64,000 nucleotides of DNA, taken from the NCBI GenBank assembly GCA_963835825.1, contig CAWIGZ010000001.1:2269011-2333010 (forward strand), written 5' to 3'. The DNA comes from JADGRB01 sp963835825 (GTDB lineage Bacteria > Myxococcota_A > Polyangia > Fen-1088). The notes below the pieces were generated by a model. The model was not told the origin of the DNA. It saw only the letters and a list, made by a program, of their open reading frames with translations, and did not search any database. Below, in pieces: positions 47,350-55,602 of the stretch (its first letter is position 1; each line of letters opens with the position of its first letter). A program made the translations under genes and the position numbers.

Positions 47350-48081
47350 ATGAAGGGTGCTCTCGTGTTGCTGGGTATTGCGGCGTGTGGGCTCGGCTGC
47401 GCGTCGACGACCGCGCCGGCGAGCCCGCCCCGGAAGGGGCCGGGCGCCGAGCGGGCGTTGCCGATCCCGGCCGATCTCGCGCCCCGCATCGCCGAGTCGG
47501 TCGAGCTCGGGCGGATCCTGTACCTCCTCGACAAAGCGTCGGCGATCGGAACGGACGTGGCCCTGGCGAACGTTCCGGACCTTCATCAGCGGGGCGTGGG
47601 CGGTTGGCTGACGCTGCAGCAAGCCGACGACTCCGGTAAGCCCCGCGAGGGGTTCGCCACCATGTTCATCAGCCGGGATGAGCCATTTCGCACGCTGTTC
47701 ACGATCGACATCCCATTCAAGGGCCAACCGACCTTCCGAGAGCTGTCGCCGCCCCAACCCCTGGACGAACTGGGCATCCGAATGTTCCGCGCGCGGCAAA
47801 CCGCCATTGCCGGCGTTCCCCCCGGACCGCGCCGATGGAACCCGACGCGGCCCCAGATCTCGTGCAGGCTGGCGTTACGCCGCGGTCTTGAAGTCGGCGG
47901 GCAGGAGGACGGCGCCCGGATTCTGCTTCGTGCGGGTCGCGACCTCGACGAGGTAGGCGATGGGATCCACGCACCCGGCCTTGGCGGACTCGACGAGGCT
48001 GTACATGGTCGCGGCGACGACGGTGCCGCGCGCGGACTTGGATCCGAAGTGATTCCGGCGCCCGATCGCCGGCCCGCGTAG
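47350..48081 (+). pseudogene. Lipoprotein gene with its 3' end replaced by an IS66 remnant
   Basis: From ATG 47350: signal peptide with lipobox GIAACGLGC, then a domain with PADLAPRIAESVELGRILYL, ATMFISRDEPFRTLFTIDIP and DELGIRMFRARQTAIAGV. Beyond about 47830 the frame is the antisense of the IS66 transposase fragment and looks non-native. The native C terminus is therefore lost or replaced, although the frame remains open to 48081. Family unknown. Confidence 0.55.
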
Positions 48082-48472
48082 TCCGCGTTCGGTCCGGTTG
48101 TTGTCGAGCCAGATCTCCGGATCGTCGAGAAAGAGCGTCAGCCGACTCCAGATGCCCAGCGTGTAGCGGATGGCGCCGCCCAGGCTCGTGGTCTTCAGTG
48201 CCGTGGTGCTCTGCATCCACGCCTTCATCTTCTCGGTGACGGCCCGCGACTCCGTCGAGCGGAGTCGTGCGCGCGGGGCCGGCTCGTCGAGCTTCGCGGC
48301 CTCTTGCTGCGCCTCTTCCAGCAGCTTCAGCGCGCTCTGCAGCTCGCCACCGCTACCCTTGAGCTTCTCGAGCTCGGCGCACTTGTCGGACCGCAGCTCG
48401 TTCTCGACGATACCGACCAGCCCGTTGTAGCCCTTGCGCAAATCCACCGGGCGCCCGTACGCCCAGGGATGG
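47830..48472 (-). mobile_element. Degraded IS66-family element
   Basis: A minus-strand remnant that starts like the small IS66 accessory protein TnpB (WAYGRPVDLRKGYNGLVGIV) and continues directly into the C-terminal third of an IS66 transposase. The middle of the element is deleted. Its limits are set by where the neighbouring lipoprotein and signal-peptide frames break. I could not define terminal inverted repeats or target duplications by eye. Confidence 0.65.
47875..48447 (-). pseudogene. IS66 TnpB-transposase fusion remnant
   Basis: 190 aa as read. The N terminus MDLRKGYNGLVGIVENEL is TnpB-like. The C terminus is the conserved IS66 transposase end: EIWLDNNRTERGLRGPAIGR, KNHFGSK-like stretch RRNHFGSKSARG, and ATMYSLVESAKAGCVDPIAY. 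A family transposase has about 500 aa, so two thirds are missing. It cannot be active. It may still be misannotated as a short transposase. Confidence 0.8.
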
Positions 48473-48575
48473 CCTCCGCCGGGCTCGCGAAGAGCGCGAT
48501 CGCAATGGCCGGGGCGGCGGCTGCCGCCGCAAGCCGCAGCTGGCGCATCAACCGTTCGGAGCTCTTCATGGTCAT
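48470..48575 (-). pseudogene. Orphan signal peptide cut by the IS66 remnant
   Basis: Just downstream of the cytochrome c gene, ATG 48575 (or 48569) begins MTMKSSERLMRQLRLAAAA and a full hydrophobic core ending ALFASPAEA, then runs into IS66 sequence. This is the 5' end of an exported protein gene whose body was removed by the insertion or a later deletion. It was probably the next gene of the cytochrome operon. Confidence 0.6.
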
Positions 48576-48580
48576 CGGCT

Positions 48581-49672
48581 TTACGGTCGCGGCGGGTAGA
48601 GCGCGAGGTACGCGTACGCCAGCGCCACCTCGTCCGAGGTCACATAGGGGAAGGTCGGCATGCGCGCGGCCCCCGTCCCCATCCCCATCCCTCCGCCCAT
48701 CATGTGCCCCATTCCGCCCATCGACGATCTTCCCTCCCGCACCTTGGCGACCACGTCGGTCGCCGACCTCTGCTGGGGCAGGCTGGCCAGCGACGGGATG
48801 ACACCGCTCCTCATCATCATCATCGGGCTGGCCCCGGGCCCCGTGGCGTCGTGGCAGACGTGGCAAGTCCCCGCCACGAGGTGCTCTGCCAGATGGCCGA
48901 GCGAGACGGTCACCATCGCAGGGGCGGGCTTGGCCTGCGGCACGCCCGCGAGCTGCCCCAGGTAGCCCAAGAGCGCGTTCACCTCCGCATCGTGCAGATG
49001 CGGGAACCCCGGCATCTCTTTGCCACCCTCCCGAATCCGGTGTCGCAGCGAGGCCTCGGCCTGGTCGGCGAGCGTCTTGGCCATCTCCTCGGGAATGGGG
49101 TGGCCGGCCTTCTCCATGCGCTCCCGAACCAAAGCGACCGACGTGGCGCGCACTGGATCGACGAGCGGGAGGATCTCCGGCGGCGCGCCGTTGCCTTCCG
49201 AGCCGTGGCAAGATTGGCAGTCGAGCCGGTAAAGATCCGATCCGCTCGCGGTGATTGGCTTCGCCAGGATGGCTCGGCCGGCCCGATCGTCGGATTGCCG
49301 CCCCAGCGAGAACAGCTTCTGGACAGCGGCGCTCTCGGCGCGTGCGGTCGCGGCCGGCGTTTCGGCGCCTCGCGCGGGGGTCTGGCCGCCGGCCTGGCCG
49401 AGGCGTGTCTCCTCCGGCTTGAGCCCCAGATGCCGGAGCCAGCTCGGGCCCTGCACGACGTCGACGTCGGTCGCGGTGGCGGCCACCGCTGGTTGATCGC
49501 GCCGCCAGCAAGCCGGCGAGAGCGCGATCGCGAAGACGACGGCCAGGCTGACGGGGAGCAGTGCCCATCTCCGGAGGACGCGCCTCCTGCCTCGCAGGGC
49601 CCTCGGTCCGCGTGCCGGCGCCCGCCGATCCTGCGCCGCCGTGCCCCGGCAGATGCTGTCGTCGTCGGTCAT
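48581..49672 (-). CDS. Membrane-anchored dihaem cytochrome c
   Basis: 363 aa. An N-terminal membrane anchor (WALLPVSLAVVFAIALSPAC) is followed by two haem c sites, CQSCH and CHVCH. Candidate axial Met residues lie in KEMPGFPHLH and ARMPTFPYVT. A Met-rich run (GGMGHMMGGGMGMGTG) precedes the C terminus. It transfers electrons at the periplasmic face. It lies downstream of, and probably with, the Met-rich protein at 49717-50133. Confidence 0.88.
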   Translation of the reverse strand: MTDDDSICRGTAAQDRRAPARGPRALRGRRRVLRRWALLPVSLAVVFAIALSPACWRRDQPAVAATATDVDVVQGPSWLRHLGLKPEETRLGQAGGQTPARGAETPAATARAESAAVQKLFSLGRQSDDRAGRAILAKPITASGSDLYRLDCQSCHGSEGNGAPPEILPLVDPVRATSVALVRERMEKAGHPIPEEMAKTLADQAEASLRHRIREGGKEMPGFPHLHDAEVNALLGYLGQLAGVPQAKPAPAMVTVSLGHLAEHLVAGTCHVCHDATGPGASPMMMMRSGVIPSLASLPQQRSATDVVAKVREGRSSMGGMGHMMGGGMGMGTGAARMPTFPYVTSDEVALAYAYLALYPPRP

Positions 49673-49716
49673 CGACGTGCGCTGATCCTGGTCGTCTCCC
49701 GACGAGTCATCCGCGG

Positions 49717-50133
49717 CTAGCGCTCGACGGCTTCGTGCATCAGCTGCATCGCCTCCGCCATCTTCTGCAGGCGGGCGGCGGTTGGCGCGTCGGGCGAGGT
49801 CATGGTGATCGTCACTCCCTTCGCGATCTTCTTCACCTCGATCTTGGTCGAAGCATTCCCCATCATCTGAAACATCCCGCCGCCCATCATGCCCATCATG
49901 CCGCAGCCGCCCATCATGCCCGGACCGTACCCGCCGCCCATCATCCCCGGACCGGTGCCGCCGCCGGGGCCGTACCCGCCGCCCATCATCCCCGGACCAT
50001 TCCCGGCGCCCATCATCCCCGGCGACCGCCGGGAGGAGCCTGCACTCTCGGACTGATTGTTCATCTGGGCGAAGGCCAGGCCGCCACCCGCGATCGCCAC
50101 CGCGATCGTTGTCGTCAATAGGATCCTTTTCAT
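49717..50133 (-). CDS. Periplasmic Met/Gly-rich protein
   Basis: 138 aa from ATG 50133, with AGGAGG close upstream. Signal peptide (cleavage after AFA), then repeats of PGMMGGGYG with 20 or more Met residues, then a short helical C terminus (PTAARLQKMAEAMQLMHEAV). Met-rich repeats of this kind can bind Cu(I), and the downstream cytochrome shares the Met-rich feature. Copper handling is an inference from composition only. Confidence 0.8.
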   Translation of the reverse strand: MKRILLTTTIAVAIAGGGLAFAQMNNQSESAGSSRRSPGMMGAGNGPGMMGGGYGPGGGTGPGMMGGGYGPGMMGGCGMMGMMGGGMFQMMGNASTKIEVKKIAKGVTITMTSPDAPTAARLQKMAEAMQLMHEAVER

Positions 50134-50435
50134 CGTGAGCCTCCTGTTTCGTTTTGCAGACGCAGGCTCAACCGGCAACGTCGATGCCGAAGGGCAACCC
50201 GTCGAGCGTCAGTGGTAGAGATGTCGGTGAGCTGAAGGCTCGCGGCGAGCACCCGCGCGCGCACCTCGTGGGGCCGCGCGGCGGGCATCGGTGGCTCGAC
50301 CAGGTCGAAACCCTCGGGAGCTCCAAAGCGCGCCAGTCTGACGGCGAGCTGACGCCGCCCGGGATGAACTCGCGGGACACGTGCCGCCTTCGACGGCACC
50401 GAAGCCTCCGCGTTGGGACGGGTGAAAGTTGTCAT
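50130..50435 (-). pseudogene. N-terminal fragment of an MDR-type oxidoreductase
   Basis: From ATG 50435 the frame gives RLARFGAPEGFDLVEPPMPA and then HEVRARVLAASLQLTDI, the beginning of zinc-free quinone/alcohol oxidoreductases. Fewer than 50 residues are kept of about 330; after that the sequence is unrelated and stops at 50130. I take it as a gene remnant left by deletion. Confidence 0.5.
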
Positions 50436-50775
50436 TGGCGCCTGGTACTTGCAGTAGCAGGCGGCCCGCTCTCGCGTCAGGTGAAAAGCCCGCTCCGCCT
50501 GTAAGGGAATGCCCTTTTGAGGGAAGGCCCCCAAGAGGCCGCGGGACTGGCATCGTACTGGCCGTCGTGATAGCGAGGCCCGAAGTCCCGGCAGGGCCCG
50601 AAGGGCCCGAGAAAATTGGGAGATGGGCGGGTTGACGGAAGACATAGGCAATTGCGTGAATCGAGCGAGGGAGGCGGCGAGCGGGAGCGAGTCGCCGCGG
50701 GAGCGAGCATTCGCGTAATTGCCCGTTGGAGGAAGCCTTCGCGGCAGCACGAGCCGACGTGCGGCCATGGGAAGA
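50436..50775. other. Gap with a dispersed repeat and no supported gene
   Basis: About 340 bases between the oxidoreductase fragment and the nucleotidyltransferase gene. It holds repeat copy 2 (50581-50645). No other feature is convincing on either strand. Confidence 0.4.
50581..50645 (+). repeat. Dispersed repeat, copy 2 (about 60 bp)
   Basis: Matches the minus strand of 39463-39525 over about 60 bases, with CCCGGCAGGGCCCG, AGGGCCC, GAAAAT and GTTGACGGA in order. Here it is intergenic, while copy 1 covers the end of a coding region. A mobile palindromic element (REP/MITE-like) is possible. Confidence 0.6.
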
Positions 50776-51385
50776 TCAGACGGCGGGGGCGCTGGGAGGA
50801 GGGGAATCGGAGCCGATCGAATGCCCGTCGGGCCTGGCGACGACACGACGAAGGGCTGGCGCTGCGCCCGTCGTGCCGTGGGCCGGGACGAGCACGGCGA
50901 CGTTAAGGCGCAAGGCGCGCTTATCTTTCGTGACCGCGCCGTCCATCTCGGTCTCGAACAGGGCGACGAGCCTCTTGAGCGAGAACGGCTTCTCCTCGTG
51001 CATCTCCTTGATGACCTGGAGGTCGTTGTCGTAGCCACGGATCGTCTTCGACAGCGCCAGGTCGTAGCGGTCCGGCACGCGGACGACGAGCTTCTTGATC
51101 CCGATCGAGACCGTCTTGAAACGCAGCTCGGCGTCGTTCGGGATCTCCGCGACCCCAGCAGGCGCGAGGGGCACGCCCTGCCCCATCGCCCCGACGGCGT
51201 CGGCGGCATCCTGCACGGCCTTCGGCACGCGGTTCCAGGTGTCGATGTCCTTCGTCGGGGCGCTCGCCCCGTACTTCAGCACGGCCGCGGCACCACCGAT
51301 CACCTCCAGCACCTCTGGCTTGGTCAGAACGTGCGTCGACGCGACGTAAGAAGGCGACGAGCTCAGCTCGCGAGTAGCGCTTCAC
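50776..51385 (-). CDS. DUF6036-type nucleotidyltransferase; frameshift near its N terminus
   Basis: About 202 aa after correction. From GTG 51385 the first frame gives VKRYSRAELVAFLRRVDAR; removing one base of an AA pair near 51328 (minus-strand TT) joins it to LTKPEVLEVIGGAAAVLKYG. The nucleotidyltransferase site is VIGGAAAVLKYG and then SAPTKDIDTWN. The 51363-51806 gene overlaps it upstream. Such paired nucleotidyltransferases are often toxins; see the partner. Confidence 0.7.
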
Positions 51386-51806
51386 GCTCGGTGGCCTTCG
51401 CTTTCGCGAACATGCTCTCGAACACGTCCATGCCCATGTTCATGCGATAGCCCCAAGCGCGGGCCACGGGCGGCGTGTTCTGGTCGGCGAGGACCCGCGC
51501 GAGCGCCCCCTGGTGGTTCGTGAAGAAGTTCGTGGAAGGGTGCGGGGACGACGGTCGCAGAGCCGCGGCCGCGCTTCGGAGCCGGCGATCGCCAGATAGC
51601 CGCGCGGCTAGGTCGAGAAAGAACCCCAACGTGCGTTCGCGACCCTTGGCTTGGGCGAGCCGGCCCAGCTTCGCCATGTCGAGGTCCCCGCGGCGCCTCC
51701 ATAGCAGGACCGGGAGCGCACGCGTCATCGAGGGATCACGGCGGCTGAGCGCGAGGGCGTCGACCACGAGCTTTTCCAGATCGGGCGCTGTGAGGCCCGA
51801 GAGCAT
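51363..51806 (-). CDS. Helical partner of the DUF6036 nucleotidyltransferase, possible antitoxin
   Basis: 147 aa from ATG 51806. All-helical, with LEKLVVDALALSRRDPSMTR, LARVLADQNTPPVARAWGYR and MGMDVFESMFAKAKATEREA. It overlaps the start of the nucleotidyltransferase gene by about 23 bases, so the pair is coupled. The order (small protein first, nucleotidyltransferase second) fits antitoxin-toxin. The family is unknown to me and antitoxin function is inferred from layout. Confidence 0.6.
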   Translation of the reverse strand: MLSGLTAPDLEKLVVDALALSRRDPSMTRALPVLLWRRRGDLDMAKLGRLAQAKGRERTLGFFLDLAARLSGDRRLRSAAAALRPSSPHPSTNFFTNHQGALARVLADQNTPPVARAWGYRMNMGMDVFESMFAKAKATEREALLAS

Positions 51807-52058
51807 GCTCTCACCGTATAGGGGGGCCCCGTAGTGCCCCAACCAGGCTCTTTTTAGCTCTTCCCCCACAAATGCAAGTATACGACAGGCGCCCGTGTTC
51901 CTGGACTCGGGCGCGAGGTGGCCACGGAACGAGGGCATCGCCTACCCCCTACGACGAATCCCGTTGCCTCGCCGCACCCCAGAAACTTCAGTCCCCGCTG
52001 CTCAGTTTGCTCCCCTCCCACCTTCCTAGTTCCCTCACGGTCCGCCTCAGGGCGCGGG
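51807..52058. promoter_or_regulatory. Upstream region of the second nucleotidyltransferase pair
   Basis: On the minus strand, TTGGGG and TATACG lie 16 bases apart just before ATG 51806, a possible promoter with a very short leader. TGCAAGTA (51873-51880) repeats a half-site found in the AbiE operator. No gene is supported in the rest. Confidence 0.35.
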
Positions 52059-52532
52059 TTAGACGCCCTCCCGCGGAGCAGCTGCAATTAGGTACGCGAA
52101 GGCATTTCGTCGAGTGACCTCTCTCCGGTTGACCACGAAGTCGACGACGTCGGGAGCCACTGCCGGCACAAGCGCACCGACGAATGTCGTCAGCGCCGCG
52201 CTCCAGCTGAGCCCGGCCCAGTGTGTCAGGGTCAACGTAGGAACGTGCCACCACTTCACTTTCTTGATCAGGCTCCCAAACATTCGATCCCTCACTGAGC
52301 ACATCTCGGCTCTGTATTCAGAAATACGGGGCGCGACTTCAGTGGCGATGGTCGACTTGATCTCATCGTCGAGGCGGGATGGGTCTGCGTCGCGAATCTT
52401 TGCAGCCAGGCGATCGACTTCTGTCGAGAACGCGGCGTATGCGTCTCGGGCCTCCCGTCGGTAGCTGAGAACGTCAGCGAAGGTGAGATCTCGCAGAATC
52501 TCGTCGGGAAGCACAGCTTGAGCGATCGCCAA
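52059..52532 (-). CDS. Hypothetical helical protein, probably partial
   Basis: 157 aa as read from a TTG. It has long helices (DEILRDLTFADVLSYRREAR, YAAFSTEVDRLAAKIRDADP) and one membrane-like segment (LTTFVGALVPAVAPDVVDFV). There is no ATG or GTG start with a ribosome site, and just upstream the sequence changes into a propeller fragment in another frame. It is probably the 3' end of a larger gene, joined to foreign sequence by deletion. Confidence 0.45.
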   Translation of the reverse strand: MAIAQAVLPDEILRDLTFADVLSYRREARDAYAAFSTEVDRLAAKIRDADPSRLDDEIKSTIATEVAPRISEYRAEMCSVRDRMFGSLIKKVKWWHVPTLTLTHWAGLSWSAALTTFVGALVPAVAPDVVDFVVNRREVTRRNAFAYLIAAAPREGV

Positions 52533-52699
52533 TCCAAGAGTCCCAGACAGTGTTGGCGTGCTGTGAAGGTAGCCTCATCACGGTGCGGCCCGAACTCGTC
52601 GTCCAATAGACGCTCGTTGCGTCGACCGCGATGCCATACGGTTGGTCCTGCCTCGAGGCGAGAGTCGACGGCGTGCCACTGCCCACCCGGCACCCTCAT
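52474..52699 (-). pseudogene. Remnant of a beta-propeller (YWT-type) protein
   Basis: The frame gives STLASRQDQPYGIAVDATSV then YWTTSSGRTVMRLP, one blade of the YWT-repeat propellers common in myxobacteria, and breaks at both ends; at the upstream end RVPGG lies in another frame. It partly overlaps the 52059-52532 ORF. One blade of about six or seven is kept. Confidence 0.6.
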
Positions 52700-52822
52700 C
52701 TCCGAACGCCAGACGGGGCACCAGATCGGCGTTCGATTTCTGACGACGGGGCAGCGATTCCGCCCTTCCTAGCGAGAATTCGGGCCGCCACGCCTGGTCC
52801 GGATGCTGCATTCTTGACGGGC

Positions 52823-53926
52823 ATGCCGTTTCGGACGCCTCGCTGCCTGGTCACATTGGTCCTGTTGCTCGCGCCTCTCTTCACGGCGTGCAGCGCCTGG
52901 CCCGACGACGACATCGGTGACACCTGGGTCAGCGGCGCCTCCACCAAGAAGATCTCGTGGATCGCCTGGTCACCGGACGCCACGACGCTGTACTGGATCA
53001 ACGGGGGCATCAACAGCATCCCCGGAACCCTCTACGCCATGCCGGCGGCGAACCGCAACCCGATCGCGGCGGCCACCGGCGTGTGGGGCTATCCCAGCCC
53101 CACACTCACCACCGACGGGCGGGAGATCATCTACGCGACGAACGACCCCGCCACCGGCGGCGTGAGCCTGACCCTGGCGACGATCGGCAGCGACGGGACC
53201 AGCCTGACGGCGCCGCGCGTCCTCAGCACCAGTTTCCTTTCTTACCTGGCGACGCCGGACGGGACGCGCGTCGCGCTCCGCGACTACGCGGGCGACACGA
53301 CGGTCCAGGGTCTCGCGGGCGGGGCGCCCGTCGATCTCGGCGGCGGCCTCGAACCGCTGGCCTTCTCGCCCGACGGCGGCGCGCTGCTGGCCCGGAACGC
53401 GGCGTCGAGCGGCGCCGCGACCCACTACGCGGTGGCGGACACCTCGACGGGCGCGATCACCTACCTGGAGTTCCCGGACGACGAAACGATCTGGCTGGTC
53501 ACCGCCTGGACCGGGGAGAGCCCCAGCGCGGTTATCGTCGCCAACCAGGTCATCGACCTCGCGACCGGCGCCACCACGAAGCTGACCGGCCTCGGGCAGG
53601 TCGACGCGCTCTCGGGAGCGCCGGCCCCGACCCTCGCCTACGGGTGGGGCGAGGTGGAATGCCTCGGCCCTTACACCAACGACGTGGGCGACGCCCTCTG
53701 CGATGGGGTCTACGACGGGCTGTTCCGCGACGACCTCGGCACGGGCGCGCGCGACAGGATCGCCGCCGAGACGGTGCAAGCACTCAACAACTCCGACCTC
53801 TTCGCCGTCAGCCCCGACGGCGACTGGCTGGCCGTGGCCGCCGGCTCCGGCGTGATCGGCGAGGCCTCTTCCACGGCGATCACCGTCAAGCACCTCCCTC
53901 CACCCGCCGGGGCTGCCGCGCCCTGA
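52823..53926 (+). CDS. Lipoprotein with TolB-like beta-propeller
   Basis: 367 aa from ATG 52823. Lipobox LFTAC. Blade-like repeats include ISWIAWSPDATTLYWINGG, YLATPDGTRVALRDYAGD, PLAFSPDGGALLARNA and LFAVSPDGDWLAVAAGSG, the WSPDGxxLxY pattern of TolB/PD40 propellers. It is anchored in the envelope and probably binds a ligand or partner. Confidence 0.85.
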   Translation: MPFRTPRCLVTLVLLLAPLFTACSAWPDDDIGDTWVSGASTKKISWIAWSPDATTLYWINGGINSIPGTLYAMPAANRNPIAAATGVWGYPSPTLTTDGREIIYATNDPATGGVSLTLATIGSDGTSLTAPRVLSTSFLSYLATPDGTRVALRDYAGDTTVQGLAGGAPVDLGGGLEPLAFSPDGGALLARNAASSGAATHYAVADTSTGAITYLEFPDDETIWLVTAWTGESPSAVIVANQVIDLATGATTKLTGLGQVDALSGAPAPTLAYGWGEVECLGPYTNDVGDALCDGVYDGLFRDDLGTGARDRIAAETVQALNNSDLFAVSPDGDWLAVAAGSGVIGEASSTAITVKHLPPPAGAAAP

Positions 53927-53965
53927 CCGCGCACGCGCCGCGCCGACCGATGATGGTGGTCGGGC

Positions 53966-54512
53966 CTACGGACACGCCTTGCAATCGGAGACGCAGACCT
54001 CATTCTCGAGATTCGTGAGGAGGCATCCGCGCGGTTCGGCAACCGTCGGGCCGGGAAGGAACTCACAGTAGGCGCTCGGGATTGTGGGCAGAAACGGCGC
54101 CGCGTCGCCGTCCGGCTGGAGGACGATCTCCGGATCGTCCGGGATGCGCCTCCATCCGGAGCGGCGATTCCACAAAAGGGAGGTAGAGGTATCGGAACAA
54201 CCTGGTGTTCCACGAGCGACGATGAAGCGTCCCTGCCGCCGTCGGCCGGCAGCGGGTAGCACAAGCCGGATTCGGCAAGGCGTAGTCCAGGTTGAGCACG
54301 GCTGTTTCGCCCGAGCCAGCCAGCGTCAGGGTGCAAACGTCGCACCCGTAATACTCGGCCGCCACCGTGGCGCGAGCCAAGAAGTTTACAGACACCTTCT
54401 CTCGCAGCGCCTTCATAGGGCGAGAGTGCGCGAGAGACCTCGCCAGCTCTTGGAGCTTCCGGATGTAGGGGATGCCCCGCGAGACCTCCAGGCCGAGATC
54501 CTGTTCCGCCAT
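53966..54512 (-). CDS. Hypothetical Cys-containing protein, probably frameshifted
   Basis: Two overlapping minus-strand frames. The first starts at ATG 54512 and reads IPYIRKLQELARSLAHSR and EYYGCDVCTLTLAGSGETAV; the second, to the stop at 53966, reads IPDDPEIVLQPDGDAAPFLP and CLLTNLENEVCVSDCKACP. Both ends look protein-like, so one small indel between about 54140 and 54260 may join them. No family recognised. Confidence 0.35.
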
Positions 54513-54603
54513 TGAGGCGTTAAAACCCTATCCCAAAACTCGTACCGGAACTCGTCCCTGGCGCACTTCGCGACTGTCCGCGTGGCGCCTAAACCCTTGA
54601 AAG

Positions 54604-54695
54604 GTTTGGAGCGGGAGAAGGGGTTCGAACCCTCGACGTCCACCTTGGCAATAGAGCGCACCAAGCACCTTAACCTAGAAGAACCGGCCACTTAA
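54604..54695 (-). other. Degenerate tRNA-like remnant (Ser/Leu-type)
   Basis: On the minus strand, a T arm GAGGGTTCGAACCCC is followed by CTCCCGCTCCA, a 3' acceptor strand with an encoded CCA-like end; about 60 bases upstream is AGTGGCCGG then TTAAGGTGCTTGG, like the D-arm side of tRNA-Ser. The 5' acceptor strand does not pair and the anticodon loop is too long, so it is not a working tRNA. Such remnants often mark integration ends. Confidence 0.4.
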
Positions 54696-54699
54696 CAAC

Positions 54700-55167
54700 A
54701 CCACGAAGCACCAGGCGACACCCAGAATCACGGCGAATTAGGCACTTTTCTAGGCATATCGCGACCTCGCTTAGGCACATCCCATCGGTGGCAAGAATTC
54801 AAACCGTCAACATCCCGCAGAGCGCTCGGTTACGCCTCCTCCGGCGAACGCGACCGCTGTGCAGCGGCCTGTCATGAGGTTTCACTGTAACGAATTTAAC
54901 CAGGATCCCCGGTGACCGGGTGCCCTTGTGTGGTCGTCCCTTGACCGGAATCAGATCTGCAGCGGCGGCCGCGGGCCCGCCATCATCACCGGTGGATCGC
55001 TCTTCAAGTAGAGCGAGTGAGTGACGACATGATTCGTGGCGCCGAGCGTCGTGACCCCATCGGCAATTGACCCAGACACTGATACATCCCAGAACCCAGG
55101 CATCGCGCCGAGTTCCAAGGGATTCTTCAGGTTCTACGGTTGGTTCGTTGGCCGCACGTTGGCACGT
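54700..55167. other. Intergenic region before the ketosynthase operon end
   Basis: About 470 bases of lower G+C. A second weak tRNA-like T-arm (GGTTTGAATTC on the minus strand near 54795) is present. No gene is supported. It separates the accessory region from the acyl-chain operon; I see no strong terminator after the ACP gene. Confidence 0.35.
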
Positions 55168-55602
55168 TTAGGACGTTAGGTCGGGGGCCGCCGCAGCCGA
55201 CGCGAGCTTAGCGAGCACGATCGACGTGAACGTTCGCGCGGAGAACAGCGTCAGGATCTGACCCTGGCGCAAGCCGGGCCGTAGGCGGGCCCCGGCCTCC
55301 GGCATAAGTGAGCGCAGCCTCGCCAAGCCAGTCTCGGACACCACACCACCCGGCGCGAACTCCTCGTCGCTCAAGTCCCCGCGCGCAGACCGTTCGATCT
55401 CTCCGCGGGTAATCTGGATGCCGAACGCTCGCTCGAGCATGAAGACCAGATCGAGCAGCGCCAGCGAGTCGGCGCCCAAGTCCTCGACGAGGCTCGCATC
55501 CAGGGTCACGGCAGCCGCGGGACGGCCAACCGCTTCGGCCACGAGCAGGCGAACCTTCTCCTCGATCTCGGCGCGGTCGTTTGTGGTGGCGGGTGCGGTC
55601 AT
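55168..55602 (-). CDS. Acyl carrier protein with a C-terminal extension
   Basis: 144 aa from ATG 55602. Residues about 1-75 are a normal ACP with the phosphopantetheine Ser in DLGADSLALLDLVFMLE. A further 70 residues (LARLRSLMPEAGARLRPGLR, FTSIVLAKLAS) extend it past the usual 80; the tail is not recognised and may mediate docking. Start overlaps the nitroreductase-like stop by four bases. It should carry the growing chain of the operon's ketosynthases. Confidence 0.9.
   Translation of the reverse strand: MTAPATTNDRAEIEEKVRLLVAEAVGRPAAAVTLDASLVEDLGADSLALLDLVFMLERAFGIQITRGEIERSARGDLSDEEFAPGGVVSETGLARLRSLMPEAGARLRPGLRQGQILTLFSARTFTSIVLAKLASAAAAPDLTS

Noticed and set aside
50581..50645. GGGCCC hairpin as a Rho-independent terminator
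   Set aside because: The A/T tract lies on the wrong side for transcription of neighbouring genes, and the same segment recurs at 39463-39525, inside a coding end.
43461..51880. Four copies of TGCAAGTA as a shared operator
   Set aside because: The copy at 43461 is explained by lipobox codons and the one at 50446 has no gene next to it; only the AbiE copy forms a dyad.
54604..54695. A functional tRNA-Ser or tRNA-Leu
   Set aside because: The 5' acceptor strand does not pair with the 3' strand and the anticodon loop is not seven bases.
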